Shown: positions 16,890 through 24,903, counted from the stretch's first letter. The stretch is DNA of 64,000 nucleotides from Murdochiella vaginalis (GCF_900119705.1 NZ_LT632322.1:1550001-1614000), one strand, 5' to 3'. The notes: a model not told the origin generated them from the sequence alone. Program-made: numbers and translations.

Positions 16890-18791
16890 ATGAACGAAAA
16901 ACAAAGTTCAAAAAAAAAGAATATACTGGACGTGATCCTTGCTATCGTGTGCCTTGCAGCGGCGATCTTTCATATTTTTATTTCCTGGAATACCTCTATA
17001 AGCATTATTCAACAACGAGTATTTCACGTTTTTGTAATGATTCTTATTTTCTTCCTTATGAAATGCTCTGCCTCTACAAAAGCGGAAAAGAAATTCTCTG
17101 CCACAATCTACGGCGTCTGTTCCCTATTATCGATAGTCTCCGGATGCTATTTTCTCCTGCGCACAAACCTGGATGTGATGTTAAAGCGAAGCATTCGAGG
17201 CGCTTCGGATATAGAGATTCTCTTTGGAGTTCTTTTAATTATTTGTGTCATGTATTTGGCTTGGCGAACAGTGGGTTGGGCCCTTTCCATTCTTAGCGCT
17301 ATTTTTCTACTATATGCTATTGCCGGACCATACATGCCGGATATTATCTCTCACCGAGGCTACACGATTCCCTATATTACAAATTATGTTTCTTGGACAA
17401 GCGAATCCATTTTTGGAACTTGCGTTAGTGCCTGCGTTTCTTTTGTTGCGCTATACATTATATTTGGCGAACTGTTAGATAAATTCGGTGCCGGCCAGTT
17501 CTTTATTGATATCGCTTATGCGCTTACCGGTCGCATGAAAGGAGGCCCGGCCGAAGCAGCCGTAGTGTCCAGCGCACTGATGGGTTCTATCAATGGCAGC
17601 GCCGTAGCCAATGTTGTTACCACCGGAACCTTTACGATTCCTTTAATGAAAAAAGTGGGATACCGGCCTGAATTTGCGGGTGCTGTAGAAGCGGTCGCTT
17701 CAACCGGAGGACAGATCCTTCCTCCCGTTATGGGAGCAGCGGCTTTTGTTATGGCCGATTTAACAGGTATTCCCTATTCAACCATCATCATTGCTGCTAT
17801 CGTACCCGGTATCCTCTACTATTTAAGTCTTGGTATATCGGTCTATCTGGAAGCGGATAAACGCGGACTGGAAGCAGAACTCCCGGAAAACTTACCGCAG
17901 ATTAAACAGGTCCTCAAAGAAGGTTGGTACTACGGATTACCTATTATTACCTTAATTGTCGCTTTACTTGGATTTAACCTCTCCGCTAACTATTCCGCTC
18001 TGTTCAGCATTGGCGTGCTGCTTGTCATCGGCTTTGGAAAAGAGTGGTTTAGGAATCGACGTCTTCCCTTCCGCGAAGTGTTCGAAGCCCTTGTCAAAGC
18101 CTCTAAAACCACCGTTTCGGTAACGATCGCCTGTGCTTGTGCGGGAATTGTGATTGGTATCGTCTCTATGACCGGCATCGGAATCAAGTTTACAAGTATC
18201 GTATTTCAGCTCTCCGGCGGCAATATTATTCTCATGCTCCTCTTGGTCATGCTGGCCTGCATTGTCATGGGCATGGGGCTTCCCAGCACCGCCGCTTATA
18301 TTATTGCTGCTACCGTCGGCGTTCCTACACTGGTCGCTGCCGGAATTTCAACGCTTGCTGCTAATCTATTTGTATTCTACTTTGCTATCATGTCGTTTAT
18401 CACGCCACCGGTTGCTGTTGCGGCCTATGCCGCTGCCGGTTTAGCGGATACAAGCGCCAGCAAGACCGGTTGGCAAGCATTTATGCTGGGAATGCCCGGC
18501 TTTATCATCCCGTTCGTTTATGTTTTTAATCCGGCATTACTCATTGTGGATACATCGACGATTGACACGCTTTACATTGTAGTGCTAGCAACATTCGGTG
18601 TAATTCTCACCTCCATTGCCGTAATTGGCTGGTTTAAAGGGAAGTTACATCCAATAATCCGGCTCCTCATCGCCATCAGTGCCATCCTCATGTTTGTCAG
18701 TGGAACGATCTATGATATTATCGGGGTCGTAATGGGAGTTGCAATTATGGGCTATCTTTTGGTCACCAGAAAAAAGCGCGTTGCTGCATAA
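16890..18791 (+). CDS. TRAP transporter fused permease (DctQM, TAXI-associated)
   Basis: A 633-residue integral membrane protein uniting the small (four-segment) and large (about twelve-segment) TRAP permease subunits. The large-subunit part begins near residue 190 and carries GGPAEAAVVSSALMGSINGSAVANVVTTG and ILPPVMGAAAFVMA, and later GMGLPSTAAYII and FITPPVAVAAYAAAG, all standard in TAXI-type fused permeases. It lies 62 bp after the binding protein, beyond an intercistronic hairpin, with TGAGGT as ribosome binding site. It should import, with an ion gradient, the solute captured by the lipoprotein. C-terminal segments after residue 560 are additional membrane helices. Confidence 0.92.
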   Translation: MNEKQSSKKKNILDVILAIVCLAAAIFHIFISWNTSISIIQQRVFHVFVMILIFFLMKCSASTKAEKKFSATIYGVCSLLSIVSGCYFLLRTNLDVMLKRSIRGASDIEILFGVLLIICVMYLAWRTVGWALSILSAIFLLYAIAGPYMPDIISHRGYTIPYITNYVSWTSESIFGTCVSACVSFVALYIIFGELLDKFGAGQFFIDIAYALTGRMKGGPAEAAVVSSALMGSINGSAVANVVTTGTFTIPLMKKVGYRPEFAGAVEAVASTGGQILPPVMGAAAFVMADLTGIPYSTIIIAAIVPGILYYLSLGISVYLEADKRGLEAELPENLPQIKQVLKEGWYYGLPIITLIVALLGFNLSANYSALFSIGVLLVIGFGKEWFRNRRLPFREVFEALVKASKTTVSVTIACACAGIVIGIVSMTGIGIKFTSIVFQLSGGNIILMLLLVMLACIVMGMGLPSTAAYIIAATVGVPTLVAAGISTLAANLFVFYFAIMSFITPPVAVAAYAAAGLADTSASKTGWQAFMLGMPGFIIPFVYVFNPALLIVDTSTIDTLYIVVLATFGVILTSIAVIGWFKGKLHPIIRLLIAISAILMFVSGTIYDIIGVVMGVAIMGYLLVTRKKRVAA

Positions 18792-18886
18792 AAGATAAAA
18801 GCTGGGCTTCTTTTGCTACATGAAATTTTAGTTTTCAAACATCTGTTTCATGCAGAGCATCACCCATGCTCCTACGTTCACTATTC

Positions 18887-18934
18887 AAAAACCTGCGTAA
18901 TACACTCCTATCTTGTGTATCGCGCAGGTTTTTC
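18887..18934 (+). terminator. Rho-independent terminator after the TAXI-TRAP cluster
   Basis: Arms AAAACCTGCG..ATACAC and GTGTAT..CGCAGGTTTT pair around a 9-base loop with a small internal mismatch, and a T-run follows. It closes the cluster that begins at 14407. The arms also end in A/T runs on both sides, so it could work for the convergent higA gene too. Confidence 0.85.
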
Positions 18935-18986
18935 TTTCGCTTTTAGAGCGTCTCTGAGATGCTTTATAAAGCCATACTTCTAAAAA

Positions 18987-19283
18987 TTATGCATAATGCG
19001 TCGTTTTGATTTGTTCCAGTTCTTCCTTCATCGTGTGCTCAATGTTACGCACATCAATATCTCCCTGAAGATTTAGAAAGTACCTAGGCGATACACCGAA
19101 ATATTTCCCCAGGCGCACAGATGTATCCGCAGACACTTTGCGTCTGTCGTGAAGTATGTCCTGAATGCGAGACACAGGAACGTTAATGTCCTGTGCCAAT
19201 CTATAAGCTGATAGCTCCAGCGGAGCCATAAACTCCTCCCACAAAATCTCGCTCATCTTCGGAGTTTCAATATAGTCTCTCAT
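18987..19283 (-). CDS. higA: HigA-family addiction module antitoxin
   Basis: A 98-residue protein with the HigA/VapI-type helix-turn-helix: EILWEEFMAPLELSAYRLAQDINVP, SRIQDILHDRRKVSADTSVRLGKYFGVSPRYFLNLQ. These antitoxins bind DNA as dimers and neutralise a HigB ribonuclease encoded just upstream. AAAGGAGG lies 7 bases before the ATG. Only a nine-codon scrap that looks like a HigB C-terminus remains upstream (19300-19332), so the antitoxin is an orphan here unless a partner lies elsewhere. The C-terminal helix (NIEHTMKEELEQI) is intact. Confidence 0.88.
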   Translation of the reverse strand: MRDYIETPKMSEILWEEFMAPLELSAYRLAQDINVPVSRIQDILHDRRKVSADTSVRLGKYFGVSPRYFLNLQGDIDVRNIEHTMKEELEQIKTTHYA

Positions 19284-19299
19284 CTAATGGCCTCCTTTC

Positions 19300-19332
19300 T
19301 CAGTGATAATCCATAAAATCTCTATAGTGTCG
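19300..19332 (-). pseudogene. Remnant of a HigB-like toxin C-terminus
   Basis: In the frame just upstream of higA the codons read RHYRDFMDYH followed by a stop. HigB/RelE toxins paired with this type of HigA typically end in a similar Asp-Tyr-His. The stop is 16 bp from the higA start, the normal spacing for a higBA operon. The rest of the toxin is missing; the preceding DNA codes for the end of an unrelated YcxB-like fragment. The stretch is short, so the call is tentative. Confidence 0.35.
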
Positions 19333-19612
19333 CTAATGCTGTGTACGAAACTTTTCTTTTTCTCTCGCTTTCCCGCTTATGCGCGTGAAAGTTATCCCTT
19401 TCCGCACCTCTCGCCTGATGAAGTCTTTGAAGCCGCGCCAATAATTCCTTCGTACAGTCGGCCTTTTTGACCGCAAAACTTTGGTTTGCACCGACCAAAA
19501 GATAAAAATTCGTATTTGTTTCCATCACTTGATACAGCTTGTCATAGGGCACTTCCGAATTTCCTGCTTCCGTCTTTGCTGTCAAGCGATCCTCGTAGAA
19601 GACATATTCCAC
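19322..19612 (-). pseudogene. Truncated YcxB-like protein fragment
   Basis: From a GTG codon, 96 residues read EYVFYEDRLTAKTEAGNSEV, PYDKLYQVMETNTNFYLLVG and FAVKKADCTKELL, the C-terminal cytoplasmic part of YcxB-family membrane proteins. The two N-terminal membrane helices of the family are absent, and an in-frame stop lies seven codons upstream. The basic C-terminal tail (RESERKRKVSY) looks unrelated to the family and runs into the higB remnant. It is best read as a broken gene produced by a rearrangement next to the toxin-antitoxin locus. Confidence 0.5.
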
Positions 19613-19676
19613 CCGGTGATTCCGAATAGGTCATCTCTGTTGTGGCTTAGTAGAGGGGTCCATGAGGGCGCCTTTC

Positions 19677-20822
19677 CTATTTTTTGAGAGGCTCGAATGT
19701 ATAGGTGACAATAAAATGAGCGGTCTTTCCCCTGTTTTTACCACCATTTTCCGTTACATATACATCCAGCTTTTCTTCAAAACCGTTTGCGACATCCTCT
19801 TCCGTTACTACATGGGTCAGAGAAGCCTCACCCACATCCGGTTGTTTATCATCTTCCGTGAGTTGAGCGTATAAGGAAAGGCTATCCCCAACGATCAAAG
19901 CCACTTCGTTTTTTGCAGGTTCTCCATTGAGCTCAAAATAATTGCTCCACTCATTGCCAATGTGAACATCATTTTCTTGCCTATGTTGAACGTACAAATG
20001 CATCAACGCTTTTGTCCCGTCAACGCTCACCTCAACCGTTGAAGAAGCTCCGCCGGTCGCGGTAGCGGTAATGGTACATTCTCCACCGCTCATGGCAGTA
20101 ACATTGCCCTCTTCATCAACAGCAGCAACGTGGTTATCGCTCGATGTCCAAGTCAATTTCTGGTCTTCGGCATCTGCCGGAGAAATGGATGCATTAATCT
20201 GCAATGTTTCACCTATGGCCAGTTCGCTTTTTGCAGCCGTTAAATTCACTGCTTCCACTTTGATGGGTTCCGAGACAACCACATGGCTAGAGTCCGATTT
20301 CATAGAATCGGTGGAGTACGGTTTCATAGAATCGGTTGTTGAGATCATCGAACTTTTGAAATTGTCCGCACGATCAGATGATTTTCCGAAAGCAGCAATA
20401 GCAAAATAAAGCCCCCAGGCTGCTACAATAACGCCTATTTTGACCTTCTTGTTCAACTTCTTATTTCTGACCATTAAAATTGTGAGAGGCACAGGGAAAA
20501 ACAGAAGCCATCCTAAAACCCACGGCCAAATCTTTTTCTTCTTTGTCGATTTTGCCGTTGTGCCATCCTTAGCCACGGCAGCTTTATCGAAAACAGCCGT
20601 GTAGCCGCAATCCGGGCAGGCGGAAGAGTAGTAGTTGGTGCCGCATCGCGGACATTTTTTTGGTTTTGCACCGACTTTTACGCCACACTGTGGGCAATAC
20701 TTTCCCTTACCAAATATGGTTCCGCAATTCTCGCATTTGTATTGAAATTCATTAGCTCCACACGATGTACAAACCGTTGCAGAGTTTTCATTCTCTGTCC
20801 CACAGGACTGGCACACTTTCAT
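19677..20822 (-). CDS. Zinc-ribbon membrane protein with bacterial Ig-like domain
   Basis: A 381-residue protein in four parts. Four CxxC zinc-ribbon pairs occupy about residues 1-75 (MKVCQSCGTEN, VCTSCGAN, KCENCG, YCPQCG, KCPRCG, CPDCG). Two hydrophobic segments follow (WPWVLGWLLFFPVPLTILMV and VKIGVIVAAWGLYFAIAAFG). Then comes a BIG2-type Ig-like domain (LTAAKSELAIGETLQINASISPADA, VDEEGNVTAMSGGECTITATA) and a C-terminal beta-rich region. The zinc ribbons would be cytoplasmic and the Ig-like part outside. The frame is open 48 codons further up, but the ATG at 20822 opens the zinc ribbon directly and has AGGAG upstream. No function is assigned; a sensor or surface-organising role is conceivable. 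Confidence 0.78.
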   Translation of the reverse strand: MKVCQSCGTENENSATVCTSCGANEFQYKCENCGTIFGKGKYCPQCGVKVGAKPKKCPRCGTNYYSSACPDCGYTAVFDKAAVAKDGTTAKSTKKKKIWPWVLGWLLFFPVPLTILMVRNKKLNKKVKIGVIVAAWGLYFAIAAFGKSSDRADNFKSSMISTTDSMKPYSTDSMKSDSSHVVVSEPIKVEAVNLTAAKSELAIGETLQINASISPADAEDQKLTWTSSDNHVAAVDEEGNVTAMSGGECTITATATGGASSTVEVSVDGTKALMHLYVQHRQENDVHIGNEWSNYFELNGEPAKNEVALIVGDSLSLYAQLTEDDKQPDVGEASLTHVVTEEDVANGFEEKLDVYVTENGGKNRGKTAHFIVTYTFEPLKK

Positions 20823-20920
20823 CGCCTTTGTCTCCTCTTGTTTGACTGAATCTGTTTCCTGTTGCGTAGATTTATTATATTGATTAGCAAGCAATATTTC
20901 TATTAAACGGAAAATTTTAC

Positions 20921-20949
20921 AAAAAACCGTAGCGCAAGCTACGGTTTTT
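20921..20949. terminator. Bidirectional terminator between the formamidase and zinc-ribbon genes
   Basis: AAAACCGTAGC and GCTACGGTTTT form a perfect stem around GCAA, with A- and T-runs on both sides. It lies downstream of the formamidase gene on the reverse strand and should end that transcript before the zinc-ribbon gene. Confidence 0.85.
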
Positions 20950-20975
20950 GCTGTTGCAATTTGCAAATTTTCTAA

Positions 20976-21890
20976 TTATAGAGAGTGGAGCAATTTTTCT
21001 AAACTCAAGATCTCTTTTGAAATCGTCGCACGAAAGGTCTTCATGGGGTTCACCAGTTGAGAAACTTCGAGATCGACCGCCATAGAGCCGATCATATACG
21101 CTTCTTCAAAAGAGATATCTAACGCCTTGGCAATATGTTGAATAGCCACTTTCGCCGCCTTAAAAGATGCTTCATCGCCGGTCTCTGCGGATGCAAGGAA
21201 AGAAATCTTGCCATCATGAACGAGGAAAGGCCATTCCACATTGTTGCCTTTGTTCTTAATCAGTTCAAAACGTACCGTTACATCCGCTTTGATTTCCAAT
21301 GCTGCAAAGGACATCTCTCCATCGCCCATGCATGCGTGGCAGTCACCAAGAGCAAACATCGCCCCCTCTTGGCCAACAGGAAGATACAGTGTCGATCCTT
21401 CTTTAATCGCTGTGGTGTCCATGTTTCCGCCATGTTTCCAAGGAATGGCATTTTGCCAAGATCCGTTGCCGGCTTTGGACGCTACGCCAAGAACCCCAAC
21501 CATGGGATTGAGAGGGATTTTTATCTCATCCGAAAAAATCGCATATCCACCTTTGATGGGAATATCTCTTTGCGCTCTATTAAAATTCAAAGAACCAAGT
21601 ACGCCATGACCGGGCTCGCAAAGCGCGGTTCCAAAATCAGAGAGATCGATCTTCTCAATGGTCACGGCCAAAAGATCGCCGACCTCAGCTCCTTCTATTT
21701 CCACAGGGCCGGTGGCAGGATTCAAATGAGCCATGTTAAGATCCTCGATGGTCGCGCCTTCTTTTCTAAGTTGTTGGTAGAAACAATCGTTCGCCTCAAA
21801 AATGACCGTCTCTCCACTTTTAACCGTTTCCACTGGCATCAAGTTTTCAGTAAATTCATAAATCACCTTGTCTCCTGGAATTCGTTTCAT
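20976..21890 (-). CDS. Acetamidase/formamidase family protein
   Basis: A 304-residue protein of the FmdA/AmdA family, cytoplasmic amidases that hydrolyse formamide or acetamide to ammonia and the acid. Family landmarks are NPATGPVEIEGAEVGDLLAVTI, GHGVLG, a PMVGVLGVA block, PWKHGGNMDTTAIKEGSTLYLPV and FALGDCHACMGDGEMSFAALEI, which holds the metal and active-site His and Cys region. All blocks are present at normal spacing. It stands alone between a terminator and an AT-rich gap, with GGAGG-like sequence before the ATG. The natural amide is not shown. Confidence 0.92.
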   Translation of the reverse strand: MKRIPGDKVIYEFTENLMPVETVKSGETVIFEANDCFYQQLRKEGATIEDLNMAHLNPATGPVEIEGAEVGDLLAVTIEKIDLSDFGTALCEPGHGVLGSLNFNRAQRDIPIKGGYAIFSDEIKIPLNPMVGVLGVASKAGNGSWQNAIPWKHGGNMDTTAIKEGSTLYLPVGQEGAMFALGDCHACMGDGEMSFAALEIKADVTVRFELIKNKGNNVEWPFLVHDGKISFLASAETGDEASFKAAKVAIQHIAKALDISFEEAYMIGSMAVDLEVSQLVNPMKTFRATISKEILSLEKLLHSL

Positions 21891-22199
21891 TCAATCCTCC
21901 CTTGTCAATCACGCTTTTAGGCTTAACGGTGTTATGCTTTGCTTCCATTATGTCTGGAAATTTATAAAAGTACAAGAAAAGAGAAACCATACACCCGCTC
22001 TTAATTAAAGCGTATCGTTTTGTAAATTATTTGACACTGTCTTCTTGTAACCTATTATTTATTCTTATTTATTAAAAAATGACACAAAGAAGGCTCTATT
22101 AAAATAGAACATTACATAAATTCCAGTAATTAATCAAAAATCACCAGTGAAAATTCTGACATAAAAATTTTCTCAGTGACCTTTTTGTTCCCTTTTAAG
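21891..22199. other. AT-rich intergenic region
   Basis: About 309 bp without a supported gene. It holds the upstream region of the formamidase gene and, near 22134-22182, a hairpin downstream of the PH-domain gene. From here rightwards base composition becomes A+T-rich, which marks the left side of the atypical region. Confidence 0.6.
22134..22182 (-). terminator. Weak terminator after the PH-domain gene
   Basis: On the reverse strand CACTG..AAAATT pairs with AATTTT..CAGTG with a small bulge, and TTTTTG follows. The hairpin begins 18 bp after the stop codon. The stem is A+T-rich and imperfect. Confidence 0.45.
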
Positions 22200-22802
22200 T
22201 TATCTTTTATAGCTTGTATTATAGCCTTCATTCTCTTTTGGTCTATAGGCATTGGGGAAGGCTTGGTCTGTTGCAACATCGAGAGATACTTTTTTAAGAA
22301 GTTTATAAACATCGTAGGGATCTTCTATGGAAATAAATTTATTTGCGTCAGCCTTAAAGTTGTAAGATGAATTTCCCCCTTCGCCATTATAAATTAGGAT
22401 AATTGTTCCAAGCTCCTTGAGATTTTCCATAAAATTTATATTTACTTTTAAATTTGTAAGCTCTCTGTGTTCATAATTATTTACATCTCTTCCAAAAATG
22501 CCCTGACTGATGTAAACTCTCTTGTCTGTAATTGCATATTCTATTGTTCCGTAATTTAAAAGCCTGTAAATGGGCATTAAAATTGCAAACCAAACAGGAA
22601 AAAGATGAATTATAAAGAAAATTATAAAAAATCCATGCATAAAGCTAAATTCTCTAGAAAAATTAGAAATAAAAAAGAAGTCAAAAATCCCCCAAATTAA
22701 TGCAATTAAATACATGCTTGGGTTGCCTACAATATAAAGAAAGGCATTGGGTTTTCCTCGCCACAATATATTTTCATTGTCGTCAATAATTTTTTCAATC
22801 AT
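22200..22802 (-). CDS. Bacterial PH-domain membrane protein
   Basis: A 200-residue protein opening with IIDDNENILWRGKPNAFLY, the start typical of bacterial PH-like (bPH2) membrane proteins. Two hydrophobic segments follow at about 25-50 and 65-90. A PH-like region comes next: YAITDKRVYISQGIFGRDVNNYEHRELTNLKVNINFMENLKELGTIILI. The ATG at 22802 is chosen for GGAGG four bases upstream; ATG codons further up lack this. The family has no known biochemical role. Codon use is A+T-rich like the mobile region to its right. Confidence 0.8.
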   Translation of the reverse strand: MIEKIIDDNENILWRGKPNAFLYIVGNPSMYLIALIWGIFDFFFISNFSREFSFMHGFFIIFFIIHLFPVWFAILMPIYRLLNYGTIEYAITDKRVYISQGIFGRDVNNYEHRELTNLKVNINFMENLKELGTIILIYNGEGGNSSYNFKADANKFISIEDPYDVYKLLKKVSLDVATDQAFPNAYRPKENEGYNTSYKR

Positions 22803-22922
22803 AATTTCCTCCATTGCTTTCTCTTTATTAAGATAAAGCATTCTTGCTTGGCATTTTATCACAGAGATACTTGTGAAAAAATATTTGAATGGCTGAATCG
22901 TCCCACAGTGTTCTTAACTGTC

Positions 22923-23574
22923 AAGACATATGTTACACATTCCACTTAAGATGCATCTGACACAGTTAGCTTTTTTCCGGCGGTTCTTTCACAGGCACTT
23001 CCTTTCGACTTGTCAAGGGCGAAGAGCGACCAGAGGGAGCGTCCCTTGACCGGGAGAAAGGAAGTGTCTATCCTCTCGATGGCTTCGTTCCACTTTCCCG
23101 TTTTGCCAAGGAGGATAGGGTCTTGTCCTTCGCAGTGCCCATCCTTTCTTCTTTACCGCCCGTTCAAATCGACTTTCCCGGTTGGTTCGATCCTCGTCAT
23201 TCACAAATTCGCAACCATTGTCCACCTGAATGGTATGAATGGAAAATCCCATGCTTTCTTCTAAATCGTCTAAAAATTTTGTCGTCTCATAGGTCGATTT
23301 CTCCTCAACGATTTTTAGAACACGCTTTCGACTGAATTCATCAATTGCTGTTATCTGATAGTAGCGTAATCCATAGCTTGGAAAGCGGATGCATTTCTGC
23401 GTGCTGCTTTTGTCACGCCGTGCTTTAATGCGTATTCACATTCTTTTTGACGATATCTCATTTCTTAAGTTATAATCTTACGCAAGAGGGGCTCCTTTCG
23501 ATGCAACGAGTTTTGGTTAAACACATTGTATCAGAGCACCTCTTTTCTTTTGTTGAAAGTGTCACATATGTCTT
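22923..23574 (-). mobile_element. Decayed insertion sequence with internal deletion (IS3/IS481-type DDE integrase)
   Basis: Inverted ends of about 24 bp (22923-22946 and 23551-23574) share AAGACATATG and about 19 of 24 positions. Between them the reverse strand has an ATG at 23461 followed by RYRQKECEYALKHGVTKAA, the usual N-terminus of a transposase. It joins out of frame to the catalytic core, where ITAIDEFSRKR, TIQVDNGCEF and NGKVERSHRED carry DDE motifs. The helix-turn-helix to linker part is deleted, and the frame is lost again after the HRED motif. The element is dead. No target duplication is evident. Confidence 0.75.
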
Positions 23575-23627
23575 ACTACACTACAATCAAGCATCTTTTC
23601 ACGCTTAATTTTAAATTTGTCATTTTC

Positions 23628-24524
23628 TTACCTCACCTTATTTATAAGACTTTGAATCAAATCTTTATCTTCTATCTTAGTAATTCCAAAACTCTTTTTT
23701 CCTGCATCCTTAATTGATGCTCCAATATGATAGACTTCAGTTTTGTCTATAATCAAAAATCTTTCATGAAAATCAGTAGTAGTTTTTACTGACAATTTCG
23801 GATATTGAGCATTGAATTTATTTATATCTTTTATTGATAAATTTCCTTTACCTGCAGTTGCAATAATGATGTCTACACCTTTATTTTTCTTGCATAAAAT
23901 ATTAAGTGTATTAATATCAACATAGTTATCAATCAAAACTATCTCTTTTTTAGCTTTACCAATAAGCTCAACAATAAAGCTAAAAGCATCATAGATTTGA
24001 CCATCAAAGAAAATATTTTGTTGTACTTCTGTGTTTGTTGCGATGTAGTTAAACACTTCTTCCAATTTTTTATCTGTTTCTAATTGTTTAAGCTCCACCC
24101 GATCAAGACGAGCAAACATTTCTCTATTTGAAAGTAAGAAATTACGCATTTTAACAAATACATCCATAATTTTAATACTAACATCTACTGCAATGTCGCT
24201 TTTAAGCACCGCTGAAAGCATAGCTATTCCTTGTTCAGTAAAAACATATGGCATATAACGTCTACCACCGTGCGTACTGTCGTTTTCTCTTGAGGTCACA
24301 ATTTGTGACCTCAAGTTTTTAAATTCTGATTCTGTTAATTGAAACCTAAAATGTTCAGGAAATCTATTTATATTTCTTTTTACTGCTTGATTAAAAACTT
24401 TCGTCTCTACGTGATAAAGTTGTGCAAGATCACTGTCAAGCATCACCTGCTTTCCTCTAACAGAATAAATCATATTCTGTATTTCTATATTATCAACTAT
24501 GACGAGATTGTTATCTTCTACCAT
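23628..24524 (-). CDS. ORF6N-domain protein with PLD-like C-terminal domain
   Basis: A 298-residue protein. Residues of about 10-95 are an ORF6N (KilA-N related) domain with VRGKQVMLDSDLAQLYHVET, FPEHFRFQLTESE, LRSQIVTS and YVFTEQGIAML. A coiled linker follows (REMFARLDRVELKQLETDKKLEEVF). Residues of about 165-298 look like a single phospholipase-D-type half, with IVLIDNYVD and a degenerate HxK motif as HERFLIID near residue 253. Proteins of this type occur in phages and mobile loci and are thought to bind nucleic acid. The gene carries a perfect palindrome inside codons 71-79 that recurs upstream of its start. It lies between two insertion sequences, beside a small XRE regulator. Confidence 0.85.
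   Translation of the reverse strand: MVEDNNLVIVDNIEIQNMIYSVRGKQVMLDSDLAQLYHVETKVFNQAVKRNINRFPEHFRFQLTESEFKNLRSQIVTSRENDSTHGGRRYMPYVFTEQGIAMLSAVLKSDIAVDVSIKIMDVFVKMRNFLLSNREMFARLDRVELKQLETDKKLEEVFNYIATNTEVQQNIFFDGQIYDAFSFIVELIGKAKKEIVLIDNYVDINTLNILCKKNKGVDIIIATAGKGNLSIKDINKFNAQYPKLSVKTTTDFHERFLIIDKTEVYHIGASIKDAGKKSFGITKIEDKDLIQSLINKVR
24289..24315. repeat. 27-bp perfect palindrome inside the ORF6N gene
   Basis: CTTGAGGTCACAA and its exact inverse flank a central T. It coincides with the codons for LRSQIVTSR, a conserved stretch of the ORF6N family. The identical 27 bp recur at 24585-24611. Confidence 0.85.
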
Positions 24525-24582
24525 AAATACATCCTATCATTTCTTAAACAAGTCACAATTTGTTGCCGGTTAATTATTATCT

Positions 24583-24613
24583 AACTTGAGGTCACAATTT
24601 GTGACCTCAAGTT
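24583..24613. repeat. 31-bp perfect palindrome upstream of the ORF6N gene
   Basis: The 27-bp palindrome of 24289-24315 is repeated here with two further paired bases on each side (15-bp arms around T). It begins 59 bp before the ORF6N start codon and ends 3 bp from the stop codon of the XRE gene. A partial copy, GTCACAATTTGT at 24552-24563, lies between it and the start codon. Operator, nicking site or transposition target are possible readings. Confidence 0.85.
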
Positions 24614-24615
24614 TA

Positions 24616-24831
24616 TCACTCTGCTTTAGCTTCTCTGACAATCGAAACCATCTCTCCAAAATCTGCATCAAGTTTTGTTCCTATACGATACAAAACATCC
24701 ATACTTACAAACTCTCCCCTACCCATTTTAGATACTGTTGCAGGAGATAGTTCGCAAACTTCCGTTAGTTCTTTTTTATTCATATTTTTATCTATTAAAA
24801 TTTTCCACAATCCGTTATATCTAACTTTCAT
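24616..24831 (-). CDS. Small XRE-family helix-turn-helix regulator
   Basis: A 71-residue protein consisting of little more than a Cro/C1-type helix-turn-helix: LWKILIDKNMNKKELTEVCELSPATVSKMGRGEFVSMDVLYRIGTKLDADFGEMVSI. The ATG at 24831 follows GAGAGG. Transcription runs toward the ORF6N gene, whose start is 91 bp beyond the stop, with the 31-bp palindrome in between. Small regulators of this type often control phage-like or toxin-antitoxin genes beside them. Its target here is unknown. Confidence 0.85.
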   Translation of the reverse strand: MKVRYNGLWKILIDKNMNKKELTEVCELSPATVSKMGRGEFVSMDVLYRIGTKLDADFGEMVSIVREAKAE

Positions 24832-24875
24832 GTAATTACCTCTCATCTATAAGTTTATGAAGTTTTTCTATAGAT

Positions 24876-24903
24876 ATAGTAACATTTTTAAAGCCCTTTT
24901 CAA
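24876..24903 (-). promoter_or_regulatory. Probable promoter of the XRE regulator gene
   Basis: On the reverse strand TTGAAA (24903-24898) and TACTAT (24881-24876) are 16 bases apart, about 45 bp before the start codon. Position and match are good for sigma-A. Confidence 0.5.

Noticed and set aside
21135-21920. Forward open frame of 261 codons opposite the formamidase gene
   Set aside because: The reverse strand has complete FmdA/AmdA motifs; the forward protein is basic, low in family-like features and lacks a ribosome binding site.
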